This document shows, piece after piece, positions 17,206-26,031 of a stretch of DNA of 64,000 nucleotides. The position numbers and the translations under genes are program-made. Location: NCBI RefSeq assembly GCF_002009175.1, contig NZ_CP018047.1:124001-188000 (forward strand). The letters are read 5' to 3'. The notes below the pieces were generated by a model, which saw only the letters and a program-made list of their open reading frames with translations, made no database searches and was not told the origin of the DNA. The DNA comes from Streptomyces niveus (lineage in GTDB: Bacteria; Actinomycetota; Actinomycetes; Streptomycetales; Streptomycetaceae). The first letter of the stretch is position 1; each line of letters opens with the position of its first letter.

Positions 17206-17322
17206 AAAGTGCCGGGAACGCCCGAACGTCGTCCACTCCCCGAACAGCGTGACCGGAGCGAAGAGAGGACTGACCAACGTCCCTGTCACACCGTGACCCC
17301 CGGGGACCTGGACCGGCCCACT

Positions 17323-17364
17323 ACAACGGCTCCCTCCCCCGCGAACAGGGGAGGGAGCCGTTGT
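17323..17364 (-). terminator. Perfect 17-bp hairpin terminator
   Basis: Bases 17323-17339 and 17348-17364 are perfect reverse complements (stem ACAACGGCTCCCTCCCC) with an 8-base loop. It lies 85 bases downstream of the stop of the minus-strand beta-helix gene and is its probable terminator, also isolating it from the relics to the left. Confidence 0.85.
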
Positions 17365-17449
17365 GGTGCCCCGTCAGTGGATCAGGCGTGGCGGTGGGAC
17401 AGCCGGTTGCCGGTGACAAGGCTGTAGAGCAAGCTCATGGAGCCGGCTC

Positions 17450-20122
17450 TCACACCAAGAATCCGTCGAGGGTGCTGTACTGCCCTGACAGCTTGGTCAC
17501 CACGATGGTGTGTCTGCCCGAGGAGAGCGAATCGGACGTGAACACCGGTACGTTCGCGTGCCGTTGGGCGTCGCTCGGCAGCGTGCTGACGACTTGCTGC
17601 GGTCCGCCGTCGATGCTGATGCCGATGTCTCCCTGGTCGGTGTTCTGCTCGCCGAACACCGTGACCTCGGTGCCGGTGAAGGTGAGCGACGCGGTAGACC
17701 CGTTCGCCGTCGCGTAGTGGATATCGCCCTGGTGGTCGCCGTACGAGCGGCCGCCCGCGTAGGAGTATCCGCTGTAGCTGATGGCGCCGTCGTCGTCGTT
17801 GAGGCGGAACGACCCGGGGAGCTTCGGCGTCAAGGAGATCTGGGCTGCCGAGGTACCGGCCGGAACCGGGACGATCATGAATCCACTGTTCAGGTAGGTC
17901 ACATCGTCGACCCGAGTGGTGCCGATGTACACCGGCGTTGCCGGGCCGAAGCCCTCGCCTGCGACAAGGACCTCCGTCGCGTTCGCCGTGGGCGACACGT
18001 AGGCGATCTTCGCGGGGGCGGAGAGGACCGGTGTGAAGGAACCGGAGCCCGCGCCGGCCGCGCGCAGCACGGCGTTGGGGAGGTCGGCCGGCCTGGGGTT
18101 CGCCGGGATGGTCGTGTTCCCGCTCGCGTGGGTGTCGATGGGCTTCGCGCACGGGTACGACTCGATACCGGCGGAGAAATAGTTGCCGGTGACCCAGAAG
18201 TGGCCCGTCGGGCTGCAGCCTCCGTGTGACTTGTCGCCGGCGCGGAAGGCAATGTTCCCCTGCCAGTTGATCCATTCCGAGCCGGCGTCGTTGTAGTAGG
18301 TGAAGTTGGTCGTGGGGCCGTTGTACGCGACGTTGCCGGTGACCTGAAGTCCCTTGGCGAGAGTGCGCACCGGGTCGATCGTCGTCCCGTCGGCCTCGTA
18401 CACGTACTGCGCCTGGTGTCCCTCGACGTAGACGGCGCCGCCGTCGCTGCGGACGGACAGGTAGTCGTGGAGGATGTTGTTGCTGATGGTGTTCGAGCTG
18501 TTGATGTTCGTGGTGTTCTGCGGAGTGGTCGCCTGGTTGACGTGGCCCTGGATGACTCCGGCCGTGATGCCGGTGTAGGGCAGGTCGTACAGGTTGTTCC
18601 GGGTGATGGTCGTGTTCCGCGAGAACAGCAGGGTGATGCCGCTGGCCGAGGAGTAGTCGGTCCCGATGTGGTGGATGACGTTGTCCGCCACGGTGGTACC
18701 GGTCAGGATCTCGTTGGTGCCGATCGTGGCCGTTTCCTTCGCCCCGTTCGGAGTGCAGTTCTGCTTGATCCCCGCGGCATCGGCCGGGTTGGTCGGGAGC
18801 GGGTCGTAGGTGCAGCCGAGCAGGAGCGCGGTGGAGGCGATGTCGGTGAACTCGTTGCCCTGAATGAGGGTGTTGTTGGCTCCGTACATCACACCCAGAC
18901 CGGCTCCCCCGAGATGCGTGAACCGGTTGCCGGTGAGCGTGATGTTCCTGGAAGCGGTGAACGAGACGTTCGCCAGGGGCTGGGTCAGCGATCCCCAGGG
19001 ACAGCTACCCGCGGGATTGGAGAACTCGCACATCCCCTGATTGTTCGCGCCGGTCATCCGCAGATTGCTCTGCACGTCGGAGAACCCCGCACCTTCGGAA
19101 GGGGCGTTCCAGGTCGCGAACGAGAACTGAAGACCACTGAACGTGATGTCGTGGATGGGGGTGGCGAGAGTACCGGCGCCCTCGACCAGGGTCTCAAGGC
19201 GTGGCAGTTCCACGTCCAGTGCGGACATCTCCTGGCCCTCGGAAGGCTTGTAGTACAGCGTGCGCCCCGCGCCGTCCAGGAACCACTGCCCGGCACCGAT
19301 CAGGGCCTGCGCGTTCTCGATGCGCGCGGGCATGGTGTTGCGCGACATGGACGGCAGTCCACCGCTGGCCTGCGAGTAGGTCGCCCGGTCGGTCACGTTG
19401 GTCCAGCACGGCTGGCTCATCGTCAGCGTCCCGGACGTGGCGGAGAAGCTTGCCACCCGGCATCTGGACTCCGTCCACGGCCCGTTGCTCCCGGGGTAGC
19501 CGAACTCGACCCCCGCCACCTGCTTCGCGGTCAGCGAGCCGAACCAGTCCATCGCCGCCTGGTCGCCGGAGATCGTGTAGCCCGTCGACGTGCCGGTCCA
19601 CGAGCCCCGGAATCCCAGACTCGCCGGGGTCGCCTGCGCTATCGGGGCCTTCCGGCCGTCGACGTACAGCTGGCGGCTGTCGCTGTTCTTGGGTACGCGG
19701 GCGGACCACACCCCGCTCGATCCGCTCTGCGTCCATCCGGTGACCTGCGAGGCCCCCGAGATCACCGGACGCGCCCCCGGCGCGGCCCTCCACACCACCG
19801 GACTTTCCGGCGTACCGGAGTCCCGCGGTTCGAGGGACCAGGTTTTCGACAGACGGTAATCACCGCCGGCCAGCAGTACGGTGACGTCCGCGGAACGCTT
19901 TCCGGCGAGATGTGCCCGGACTGCCTTCTGAGCACCGGACAGGGAACACGGGGCGGAGGCGGAACAGGTGCCCCCCGCCCCGGACGGGGACGCGTGGAGC
20001 GTCACGGAAGGCGCGGCGGCCGCGGACTGGACGACTGGGATCGTCAGAATCAGACCGAGGGCCGCTGCAATCGGGCCGACGCGGCGCAGCAGCCTCCGCG
20101 TGATCGAACCTTTTGGGGACAC
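17450..20122 (-). CDS. Secreted right-handed beta-helix glycoside hydrolase-like protein
   Basis: About 890 residues. The start is GTG 20122 after GGGAAGGA, giving a signal peptide (RRLLRRVGPIAAALGLILTI, cleavage near QSAAAAP). The mature N-terminus (ASPSGAGGTCSASAPCSL, then LLAGGDYRLSKTWSLEPRDS) resembles the opening domain of GH141-like and other parallel beta-helix polysaccharide enzymes. The centre has many short beta-helix rungs (NITLTGNRFTHLGG, NTLIQGNEFTDI, TTITRNNLYDL). An IPT/TIG-like stretch follows, then a C-terminal beta-sandwich resembling a carbohydrate-binding module (SLTFTGTEVTVFGEQNTDQG). Substrate cannot be fixed; a plant or microbial polysaccharide is likely. It stands alone, with its own terminator. 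Confidence 0.75.
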   Translation of the reverse strand: MSPKGSITRRLLRRVGPIAAALGLILTIPVVQSAAAAPSVTLHASPSGAGGTCSASAPCSLSGAQKAVRAHLAGKRSADVTVLLAGGDYRLSKTWSLEPRDSGTPESPVVWRAAPGARPVISGASQVTGWTQSGSSGVWSARVPKNSDSRQLYVDGRKAPIAQATPASLGFRGSWTGTSTGYTISGDQAAMDWFGSLTAKQVAGVEFGYPGSNGPWTESRCRVASFSATSGTLTMSQPCWTNVTDRATYSQASGGLPSMSRNTMPARIENAQALIGAGQWFLDGAGRTLYYKPSEGQEMSALDVELPRLETLVEGAGTLATPIHDITFSGLQFSFATWNAPSEGAGFSDVQSNLRMTGANNQGMCEFSNPAGSCPWGSLTQPLANVSFTASRNITLTGNRFTHLGGAGLGVMYGANNTLIQGNEFTDIASTALLLGCTYDPLPTNPADAAGIKQNCTPNGAKETATIGTNEILTGTTVADNVIHHIGTDYSSASGITLLFSRNTTITRNNLYDLPYTGITAGVIQGHVNQATTPQNTTNINSSNTISNNILHDYLSVRSDGGAVYVEGHQAQYVYEADGTTIDPVRTLAKGLQVTGNVAYNGPTTNFTYYNDAGSEWINWQGNIAFRAGDKSHGGCSPTGHFWVTGNYFSAGIESYPCAKPIDTHASGNTTIPANPRPADLPNAVLRAAGAGSGSFTPVLSAPAKIAYVSPTANATEVLVAGEGFGPATPVYIGTTRVDDVTYLNSGFMIVPVPAGTSAAQISLTPKLPGSFRLNDDDGAISYSGYSYAGGRSYGDHQGDIHYATANGSTASLTFTGTEVTVFGEQNTDQGDIGISIDGGPQQVVSTLPSDAQRHANVPVFTSDSLSSGRHTIVVTKLSGQYSTLDGFLV

Positions 20123-20247
20123 GGGCGAGTCCTTCCCATGCGGGGAGATTCCGGGTGACCGGAGGGTTGGTGTAGAGGGGACAGCACCAACATTCAGGTG
20201 CGTCTGAGAGATGCCTCTGGTGGGCTGAGGCCCGAACTGCAGCACTT

Positions 20248-20258
20248 ACATCCTATGT
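20248..20258. promoter_or_regulatory. Candidate operator upstream of beta-helix gene
   Basis: ACAT-CCT-ATGT is a short dyad about 125 bases upstream of the GTG start, in an AT-richer patch (TTACATCCTATGTTTCGTGC). Many Streptomyces sugar genes have sites of this general form bound by GntR or LacI proteins. Only the symmetry and position support this. Confidence 0.3.
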
Positions 20259-20534
20259 TTCGTGCATGTTCGAGCTGCCCGCCCCTTCATGTCAAGGACT
20301 TGCGCAGGATGCCGCAGCAAAGCTCCTGCTCCGGCGAGGGCGCCGAGAGTTCGGTCGCGACACCGCACGCCCACGAGCTCCATCCGGGGTGCCCACAGAG
20401 GAGATTCATCGGGTGTCTGACCGTCGGAAGGCGAGGGCCGCGACGGTGCCCCCGTCCAGCTCCCGAACAGCGAAAAGCTCCCGCGCTTCCCCAGGATGTC
20501 CGGGGTGAGACGCGGGAACTCGTTGCTGTGGGAC

Positions 20535-20755
20535 TAGGGCGTGTCCGCAAATTGGCGCCGTCCGCCCGCAGGGCGGGGCCCGCGGCGTCTGGTGCGGTGC
20601 ATCGCAAGGCGGAGGATCGGCGTTGTGGATGGACCAGCCGTACTCGGCCGACTACGACAACGCAGGGGGCACCTCCCGTGCCCCCTCGGGGGCTACGGGG
20701 GAGAGGCGCCGTGCCAGGCGTCGCGGGCCAGGCGGGACTTTGCGGACACGCCTTA
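20535..20755. mobile_element. MITE with TA target duplication
   Basis: GGGCGTGTCCGCAAA at 20537-20551 is matched 14 of 15 by the reverse complement at 20739-20753, and the pair is flanked on both sides by TA (20535-20536, 20754-20755). The roughly 217-bp interior has no gene; it is palindrome-rich and includes GCATCGCAAGGCGGAGG and a C/G-rich hairpin near 20665-20695. Short size, terminal inverted repeats and TA duplication define a miniature inverted-repeat element, probably moved by an IS630/Tc1- or IS5-type transposase elsewhere. Sequence on both sides (20259-20534 and 20756-20944) has no gene I recognise. Confidence 0.75.
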
Positions 20756-20944
20756 GGCCCACGCAGCCCGGTTCCGGAGCGTTCGCGTAGACCAGCGCAA
20801 GAACCGGACCGTTCGTCAGGCACGCGAGGCCGGACTTCCTGGATGTCCGGCTCCGTACCGATCATTGAATTCAACCGGCTTCACAAGTCGAGTGAACGGG
20901 TCGCAAGTTCCTGGATGAACCACCCGATCCTTGCCTTCGGTCGT

Positions 20945-21440
20945 TCACTCAAGTTCGGGGCCCCATGGCGACCACTGGTAGGACTTCGTCGCCTTGCCCG
21001 CGGCCTCCTCCCGCAGGACCTTGCTGTCCATGCCCAGATAGGTGAAGGCCGTGGTCTTGCCGTTCGTCCCCGACGTGGTCTGCGACTGCGCGCGGTCGAA
21101 GGCGTCGTGAACGTACGAGGTCGTCGTCTGCGAACCTCCGCTGCCCCCGGTGTGCTTGGTCATCCGGTCGAAGCCGTCGTAGGTGTACTTCTCCTGCGTC
21201 GACCCGTTGGAGGACACCGTGTCCAGACGGCCCAGCGGGTGGTAGTCGTACGTTGCCGCCGCGCTGCCCGTGGTGTTCTTCAGCAGGCGGTTGCGGCGCG
21301 TACGTCGAGGACGTGGTGACGTCGCCGACCGTTTGGTTGGCGACATCCCGTTGAGTCGACAAGCGCGACCTGGTTGCCCGCCGGGACACCGTCGTCGGAG
21401 TGAGTTCGATGGTCCATCGCGGCGCCCCCTTGCGGGCGAT
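20945..21440 (-). pseudogene. Rhs/YD-repeat protein, core fragment
   Basis: The minus strand encodes YD-type repeats: YDYHPLGRLDTVSSNG, EKYTYDGFDRMTKHTG, TTSYVHDAFDRAQSQT, AFTYLGMDSKVLREEAAG and SYQWSPWGPELE. This is the end of the spiral shell of a large Rhs/polymorphic toxin. Upstream, other frames continue the family (GDVTTSSTYAP, then RNRLLKNTTGS), showing frameshifts near 21300. It is cut before the self-cleavage region and toxin tip. It lies just downstream of an SMI1 immunity gene on the same strand. Confidence 0.75.
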
Positions 21441-21516
21441 GCGGTCAAACGAGCCGCACCTGAACTGCGACCGCCCCTGGATGTGCCAGGGGGCGGTCGC
21501 GTGCCACGGGGACGGC

Positions 21517-22062
21517 TCAGCCGTCGAGCCCCAGCACCTGGGGGTCATCACTCGGGAAGTTCTTCGGCATGCCTGGCACATGAATGGTTTGCTGATACAC
21601 GCCGACCAGGAATTCCACGGCGCCGACCGGGAACTCCGACCAGTCGCCGTTGTCGCCGCGGACGACCACCGGCCACGCGTTCGGGTCCGCGGGGCTCGTC
21701 CTCCAGTAGAAGCCGTCCCCCGAATAGGACTCCGCCCAGCAGATCAGGCCTCCCGGCTGCGGATAGGGAACGTAGTCCTCGGTGTCGCCCATCTCGTACA
21801 GATCCTGAAGGATCTCGTTCTCCCTGGACCCGGACGCCCATGACGCCTCGGCGCCGGGCCGGGGAAGGGACACCGTGAGGAAATCGTCGATGACCAGCGT
21901 CGGGTACGCCTCGGTCAAGGAGCGGTAATCGGCAGGCAGCCCGGTACCCAGACCACTCTCGAGGGCGGCCCAGTCCACGTCGCGGCGCGAAGCCGCACGC
22001 CACCGCGCCATCGACGGGAGTGCCGCCTCCAGCTCTGCGATCCTCAACATGTCGTCTGCCAT
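21517..22062 (-). CDS. SMI1/KNR4 family immunity protein
   Basis: A 181-residue protein with the SMI1/KNR4 fold: VDWAALESGLGTGLPADYRS, then DDFLTVSLPRP, PYPQPGGLICWAESYSGDGF and NAWPVVVRGDNGDWSEFPVG. SMI1-superfamily proteins are the commonest immunity proteins of bacterial polymorphic toxins. Its start overlaps the end of the nuclease tip at 22044 by 19 bases, the tight coupling expected of a toxin/immunity pair, so it most likely neutralises that nuclease. It appears intact. Confidence 0.8.
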   Translation of the reverse strand: MADDMLRIAELEAALPSMARWRAASRRDVDWAALESGLGTGLPADYRSLTEAYPTLVIDDFLTVSLPRPGAEASWASGSRENEILQDLYEMGDTEDYVPYPQPGGLICWAESYSGDGFYWRTSPADPNAWPVVVRGDNGDWSEFPVGAVEFLVGVYQQTIHVPGMPKNFPSDDPQVLGLDG

Positions 22063-22400
22063 TTCGTGACGTTCTTGACCGTTACGTTATCGAACAGTAC
22101 TTCATTCTCGGTGCGGGCGGACATGGTAATACTGTCCGGAATGCCCTCGGTATGGCTGTATTTGACCTTTCCAGCATTGCACCCAGTTCCTGCTGCGAGC
22201 TGTCTTTCCATCTTGATCTCGCAGCGTCGAATTCCACTGGTGTTCATCCGCTGGAATCCGGTGAACAGATTGCGCTCGGTCCATTCACCGCTCATCTTGT
22301 CGCCCACGATGTGCACGCGGTTGAAGATGACCTTGTCCTTGAGGTCCTTGTTCTGGGCAGGGTCCGGGAATCCGCACACAAGGGCAACAGCGCGCAGATG
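22044..22400 (-). pseudogene. Nuclease toxin tip (DNA/RNA non-specific endonuclease type)
   Basis: The fragment of about 110 residues reads FNRVHIVGDKMSGEWTERN, FTGFQRMNTSGIRRCEIKME, then SITMSARTENEVLFDNVTV. It resembles the Endonuclea_NS_2 (His-Me finger) domain used as a C-terminal toxin of Rhs proteins. The candidate catalytic His lies in RVHIVG and the conserved Asn in ERNLFTGF; MNTSGIRRCE matches the family helix. The open frame has only a GTG start at 22379, and 10 codons further up a stop and unrelated WD40 sequence begin, so the toxin has lost its delivery protein. It overlaps the SMI1 gene. Confidence 0.6.
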
Positions 22401-22538
22401 TGGGAGTCAACAGGCATGAAAGACGGGAAACCGATCACCGGACCTTCCTCAGCCATCGCGCGCCTGGCGCTCAGCCCGGACGGCCGGTTCCTGGCCGCCC
22501 ACTTCGACGGCAAGACCCGCCTGTGGTCCCTTCCGTAA
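22383..22538 (+). pseudogene. WD40-repeat protein, last blade only
   Basis: The plus strand reads MWESTGMKDGKPITGP, then IARLALSPDGRFLAAHFDGK and TRLWSLP with stop. This is a single final WD40 blade (LSPDGRxLA...xxLW). Upstream sequence is the antisense of the toxin tip, so the rest of the propeller is gone. Confidence 0.6.
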
Positions 22539-22961
22539 AGCGCGCTGTCCTTGCTCAACACGCAGAACTTGACAGGGAATCGGACGACAGGACGCTCGCC
22601 TACCTGAGGATCACACCCACCATGTGCCCGGTTGCGTAACCCCGGGACTTCCCCGTCAGCTCCCGTCACACGGCTCGTTGGAGGAAAGAAACAGCACGAC
22701 GCCGCCTCGGTTCGAGCTATTCGGGTAGTTCTGATACCCGACTGCACCATTAGCCAACTACCCGGCGGATGCGCTTGAGGTGCACCGCGCCTTCATCGCC
22801 CGTCGCCGCGATCTCCGCCCAGCCGAGGAGTACAAGGCCCACCAGCCTCGCTGGCGCCGAAGACAAGATCGCCCAGATCGAAGCCCAGCGGGAGAAGAAG
22901 CAGTCCCTCGTCTTCCTGGGCCTACCCAGCCTCTCCCAGCTCACCGCGCGCACCAGCGAAC
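22539..22961. other. Stretch without recognisable gene
   Basis: About 420 bases between the WD40 scrap and the frameshifted hypothetical gene. Open frames exist on both strands but none has a recognisable domain, ribosome site or consistent composition. Confidence 0.5.
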
Positions 22962-23530
22962 CTATCGGCGCCCTGCCGCGAGTGCCCGGCCACGTCGCTC
23001 TCTGGGCATGGCTGCGGGGCGATGAACCTCCAGAACGACTGCGGTCCCAGCGACGGTTCGGTCTTCGTGCATGGTGATCTGCCGGCCGGGTTGAACGTGC
23101 GTCCAGTGGAGTGGGCTGAGGGGTACGAGGCGAACCGAGGCCTGCCCGCCGGGCTCCAAAATGGGCATGTTCTCAACCCAGAGCGCGGCGACGCTGACTG
23201 CACGATCACCTGTGGGCGAGAGGTCCCCGATGTCCCACATGGGTCGCAGAACAACCGGCGCCGGAGATTGGTGTCGTGCGTCGGCCCTCACCGGCAGGGC
23301 GGAGCGTCAGCTCTGCTCGGATCACACCGTTGCGGGTCCCGGCGCACCGCCAACGGCACCAGGCCGCGCTTCGCTCCAGTCGAAGCTGCTCAGCCGCTTC
23401 GGCGAGCTTCTCCCAGAGCGCCAGAGGGATCGAGTGACCGTCCCTGAGTTCCTCCAGCAGGCCCAGAGCGATCTCCCACTCGTCGTGGGCGAGGTAGTCC
23501 CAGATGTCTGTGCACCGTGATGTCGTTCTC
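22962..23530 (-). pseudogene. Conserved hypothetical protein, frameshifted
   Basis: Two frames of the minus strand make one protein. The first part reads DIWDYLAHDEWEIALGLLEE, then IPLALWEKLAEAAEQLRLER and SAAWCRWRCAGTRNGVIRAE. Near 23240 the frame changes to LRPMWDIGDLSPTGDRAVSV, LWVENMPILEPGGQASVRLV and ITMHEDRTVAGTAVVLEV. The second part looks like the EF-Tu domain-like beta-barrel of a family of actinobacterial proteins of unknown function. No start codon with ribosome site is seen at the 5' side. Confidence 0.5.
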
Positions 23531-23613
23531 AGCGCTGTGACCCTGCACTGATTGCCCGGCGACGTTTGTCCGCCGGAAAGGCAGGCATCCCTTGACCGCT
23601 CAGCTACTCAGCC

Positions 23614-24549
23614 TCAACCGCGGTTCGAGATTCCGGGGAGCTTCCGTCTGTACCTCGGAAAACGGCGGCCCAGGTGAAGACGATCTTGTCCCCGGCTTTC
23701 GCTCGGTCCGGCATCCGCCGACACCTCCCTGTCCGCCTTGGCGAAGTGGACCGGGGCCTGGAAGCGGGCCTTGCGGGCCGCGCGGCGGAAGACTGTCAGG
23801 ACCGCTGGGCCCGCGAGGGTGATGCAGACGATGTTCGTGACGGCCCGGCCCGTGTCCCAGCCCAGTGAGGTGGCCAGGTCGAAGGCCACGTACCGCTGCC
23901 ACTGCTCGGTGAAGGGCAGGCCCGGCAGGTAGGCGATGGAGCTGTTGGGGTCGAGGGAGAACGGCCAGAAGGAGAGGTTGAGCAGGAAGCCGAAGAGGAA
24001 GCCGGAGAGACCCCCGTAGACGGCGAGCAGCAGCACCTCGCGGCGGCCGGTGGCACGGGGCAGCAGGCCCGCGAGCATGCCGACGAAGGCGCAGCCGAAC
24101 ATCTGGTAGGGCATCCACGGCCCGACGCCGCCTGTGATGAGTGCGGAGGCGAACAGGGAGGTGCAGCCGAGGGTGAAGCCGAAGCCGGGGCCGTACACCC
24201 GGCCGGCGAGGACCAGGATGAAGAAGACGGTCTCGATCCCGGCGGCGCCGGCGCCGAGTGGGCGGATCGCGGCGTTGACCGCGGAGAGCACCCCGAGCAT
24301 GGCCAGAACCTTGGAGTTGATGCCGCCTTCGGCGATCTCCGAGATGACCACGCACAGGATGAGGACGAGGAGCGCCCCGAAGATCGCGAGCGGCGCGTAG
24401 CGGGAGCCGAAGGTGCCCGGTGCGACGAAGAACGGCCAGAAGAACGCGACGACGCCGAGGAAGGCCGCCATCGCGATGACGATTGCGGCGCGTACGGGGA
24501 CGCGGATCGCGGTGGTGCGTGGCTGTTCGAGGGCGCCGGTTCTCTTCAT
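23614..24549 (-). CDS. ECF-type transporter S component
   Basis: A 311-residue integral membrane protein with about six to seven hydrophobic helices (AIVIAMAAFLGVVAFFWPFF, LAIFGALLVLILCVVISE, AAGIETVFFILVLAGRV, LAGLLPRAT, LLLAVYGGLSGFLFGFLLNL). It fits the substrate-binding S subunit of an energy-coupling-factor vitamin/metal importer. The ATG overlaps the stop of the ATPase gene upstream (ATGA), showing translational coupling. The last 30 residues after HFAKADREVS look unlike relatives, so the 3' end may be shifted. With its ATPase broken it is unlikely to work as a full transporter unless another ECF module serves it. Confidence 0.75.
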   Translation of the reverse strand: MKRTGALEQPRTTAIRVPVRAAIVIAMAAFLGVVAFFWPFFVAPGTFGSRYAPLAIFGALLVLILCVVISEIAEGGINSKVLAMLGVLSAVNAAIRPLGAGAAGIETVFFILVLAGRVYGPGFGFTLGCTSLFASALITGGVGPWMPYQMFGCAFVGMLAGLLPRATGRREVLLLAVYGGLSGFLFGFLLNLSFWPFSLDPNSSIAYLPGLPFTEQWQRYVAFDLATSLGWDTGRAVTNIVCITLAGPAVLTVFRRAARKARFQAPVHFAKADREVSADAGPSESRGQDRLHLGRRFPRYRRKLPGISNRG

Positions 24550-25085
24550 TCGTCATCGCCCGCCGTGGCCTGGGCCGCCAGTGCCGTCGTTGCCTGTTCC
24601 ACCGTCAGGTACGGCAGTGGGGCGAGCGCACTTTGGCGATCTGGGGTGCGAAGACCGGTGAGGAGACGACGACTTCGGCGGCGGGGCCGTCGGCGACGAT
24701 CTCTCCTTCGGCCATCACGACCACCCGGTCCGCGGTGCGGGCGACGAATTCCACGTCGTGGGTGGAGACGACGACGGCCCGTCCCTCGGCGGCCAGGTCG
24801 TCGAGGATCCGGGTGAGTTGGGCCTTGGCCCGGTAGTCGAGGCCGCGGGTCGGTTCGTCGAGGAGGACGACGCTTGGCGCCGTGGAGAGCTGGATCGCGA
24901 GGACGAGGGAGAGCTTCTGGCCCTCGGAGAGGTCGCGGGGGTGGGTGGCGTCGCCGATGCCGGGGGCGAGTCGGTCGAGGATCGCGCGTGGGTCAGTCCG
25001 CCGTCGAGAGCCGATTCGGCGTCCGCCTGGTCGAGTTCCTGTTTGACGCTCTCCAGATAGAGCAGGTCGGTGTCCAGAGCTGCGG
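24546..25085 (-). pseudogene. ECF transporter ATPase, C-terminal half, frameshifted
   Basis: The minus strand shows DTDLLYLESVKQELDQAD, then after a shift near 24990 AILDRLAPGIGDATHP, the ABC signature LSEGQKLSLVLAIQLS, Walker B VVLLDEPTRGLD and the switch His in VVSTHDVEFVA. A second shift near 24630 precedes LAPLPYLTVEQATTALAAQ and the stop that overlaps the S-component start. The N-terminal half with Walker A is missing. It is the coupled partner of the S component and is dead. Confidence 0.75.
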
Positions 25086-25216
25086 TGACTTCAGCTACTC
25101 CGACAACTGATCCAGCGTCGTGCCGAGAGTGCCTCGGTACGCAGTGACGGTCCGACCGGCTTCTCCGGTCGGACCCTCACTCGTTGTTCTGGTAGCGGCG
25201 CGTGCCTGCGCGTCTG

Positions 25217-25525
25217 TCAGAGGGCCGCGGGGGCGCCGAGCATCTCGGAAGCCTGTTGGAACGGGGTGAGGACGCGGGTGGGCGCGGCGGCCGGAAGGCC
25301 GCGGCAGGTGAAGCCGAGCCGGGTCATGGCCCGCAGGACTTCACCTGCGCTGAAGTCGCGACGGTCCTGGCGTGTGACGACCTCCCCGACCTGCTTGACG
25401 GGGTATGCACGGCGGCCGATGATCACGCACTCGCCGGAAGCCTGCTCGGGCTTGACGCCCTTCATCGATTCAAGGACGCCGCTCTTGGTGAGGTCGAACG
25501 GGAAGCGGGCGATGACACAGCGCAT
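25217..25525 (-). CDS. Conserved small Streptomyces protein
   Basis: 102 residues (MRCVIARFPFDLTKSGVLES, then VIIGRRAYPVKQVGEVVTRQ, GEVLRAMTRLGFTCRGLPAA). I recognise it as a conserved actinobacterial protein of unknown function that recurs beside CBS-domain and cold-shock genes. No catalytic motif or signal peptide is visible. It follows the CBS gene by 55 bases on the same strand and may share its transcript. Confidence 0.65.
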   Translation of the reverse strand: MRCVIARFPFDLTKSGVLESMKGVKPEQASGECVIIGRRAYPVKQVGEVVTRQDRRDFSAGEVLRAMTRLGFTCRGLPAAAPTRVLTPFQQASEMLGAPAAL

Positions 25526-25580
25526 GATGCCTCACAGGGAGAGGAACGAAGAGGGGGCGGATCTGCCGCGGTGAGGCGGT

Positions 25581-25985
25581 TCAGCGGGCAACGGCGAGGA
25601 CGTCCGGAGCGCTGCCGTGTTCGTCGACGACCGGCAGGGCGTCGACCTGGCTGTAGCGCATCGCGTGCTCGGCTTCGGCCATGGTGGTCACGCGATGGGT
25701 CAACGGTCCTCGGTCGCCGAGGATGTCGCGCAGCTGGATCCGGTCGGTGTACTTGGAACTGTCACGGGCCGCGGTGAGCTGGGCCTGGGTGAGAAGTCCG
25801 GTGCACAGGCCGTCGTTGTCGCAGACGAGCAGGTGCCCGGTGCGAGCGCTGACCATGACGGCCAGGGCGACCTCGACGGTCATGTCGTCACAGACCTGCG
25901 GTCCGCCGGTGTCCATGGCGTCGGCCGCCGTGCTGTGTACGGGGGTGGCACTCGCCGGGCGGGGCTGCATCTGAACCAGCGTCAA
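25581..25985 (-). CDS. CBS-domain protein
   Basis: About 134 residues with two CBS motifs: MTVEVALAVMVSARTGHLLV followed by GLCTGLLTQAQL, and GDRGPLTHRVTTMAEAEHAM followed by VDALPVVDEHGS. Paired CBS modules bind adenine nucleotides. The frame extends to 26024, but AGGAGG lies six bases before a TTG at 25985, which is the likely start. It is transcribed after the DEAD-box helicase (46-base gap) in the cold-shock group. Confidence 0.75.
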   Translation of the reverse strand: MTLVQMQPRPASATPVHSTAADAMDTGGPQVCDDMTVEVALAVMVSARTGHLLVCDNDGLCTGLLTQAQLTAARDSSKYTDRIQLRDILGDRGPLTHRVTTMAEAEHAMRYSQVDALPVVDEHGSAPDVLAVAR

Positions 25986-26031
25986 AAGGTGCCTCCTGCA
26001 TTGGTGGGCCAGTTTCCTGATCACGAGGTTC

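Noticed and set aside
18416..20158. 580-codon plus-strand open frame
   Set aside because: Antisense to the secreted beta-helix protein, whose signal peptide, repeats and start site are convincing; the plus-strand protein has no recognisable domain.
20287..20874. 195-codon minus-strand open frame
   Set aside because: It spans the MITE and has no recognisable domain or ribosome site; composition is that of a shadow.
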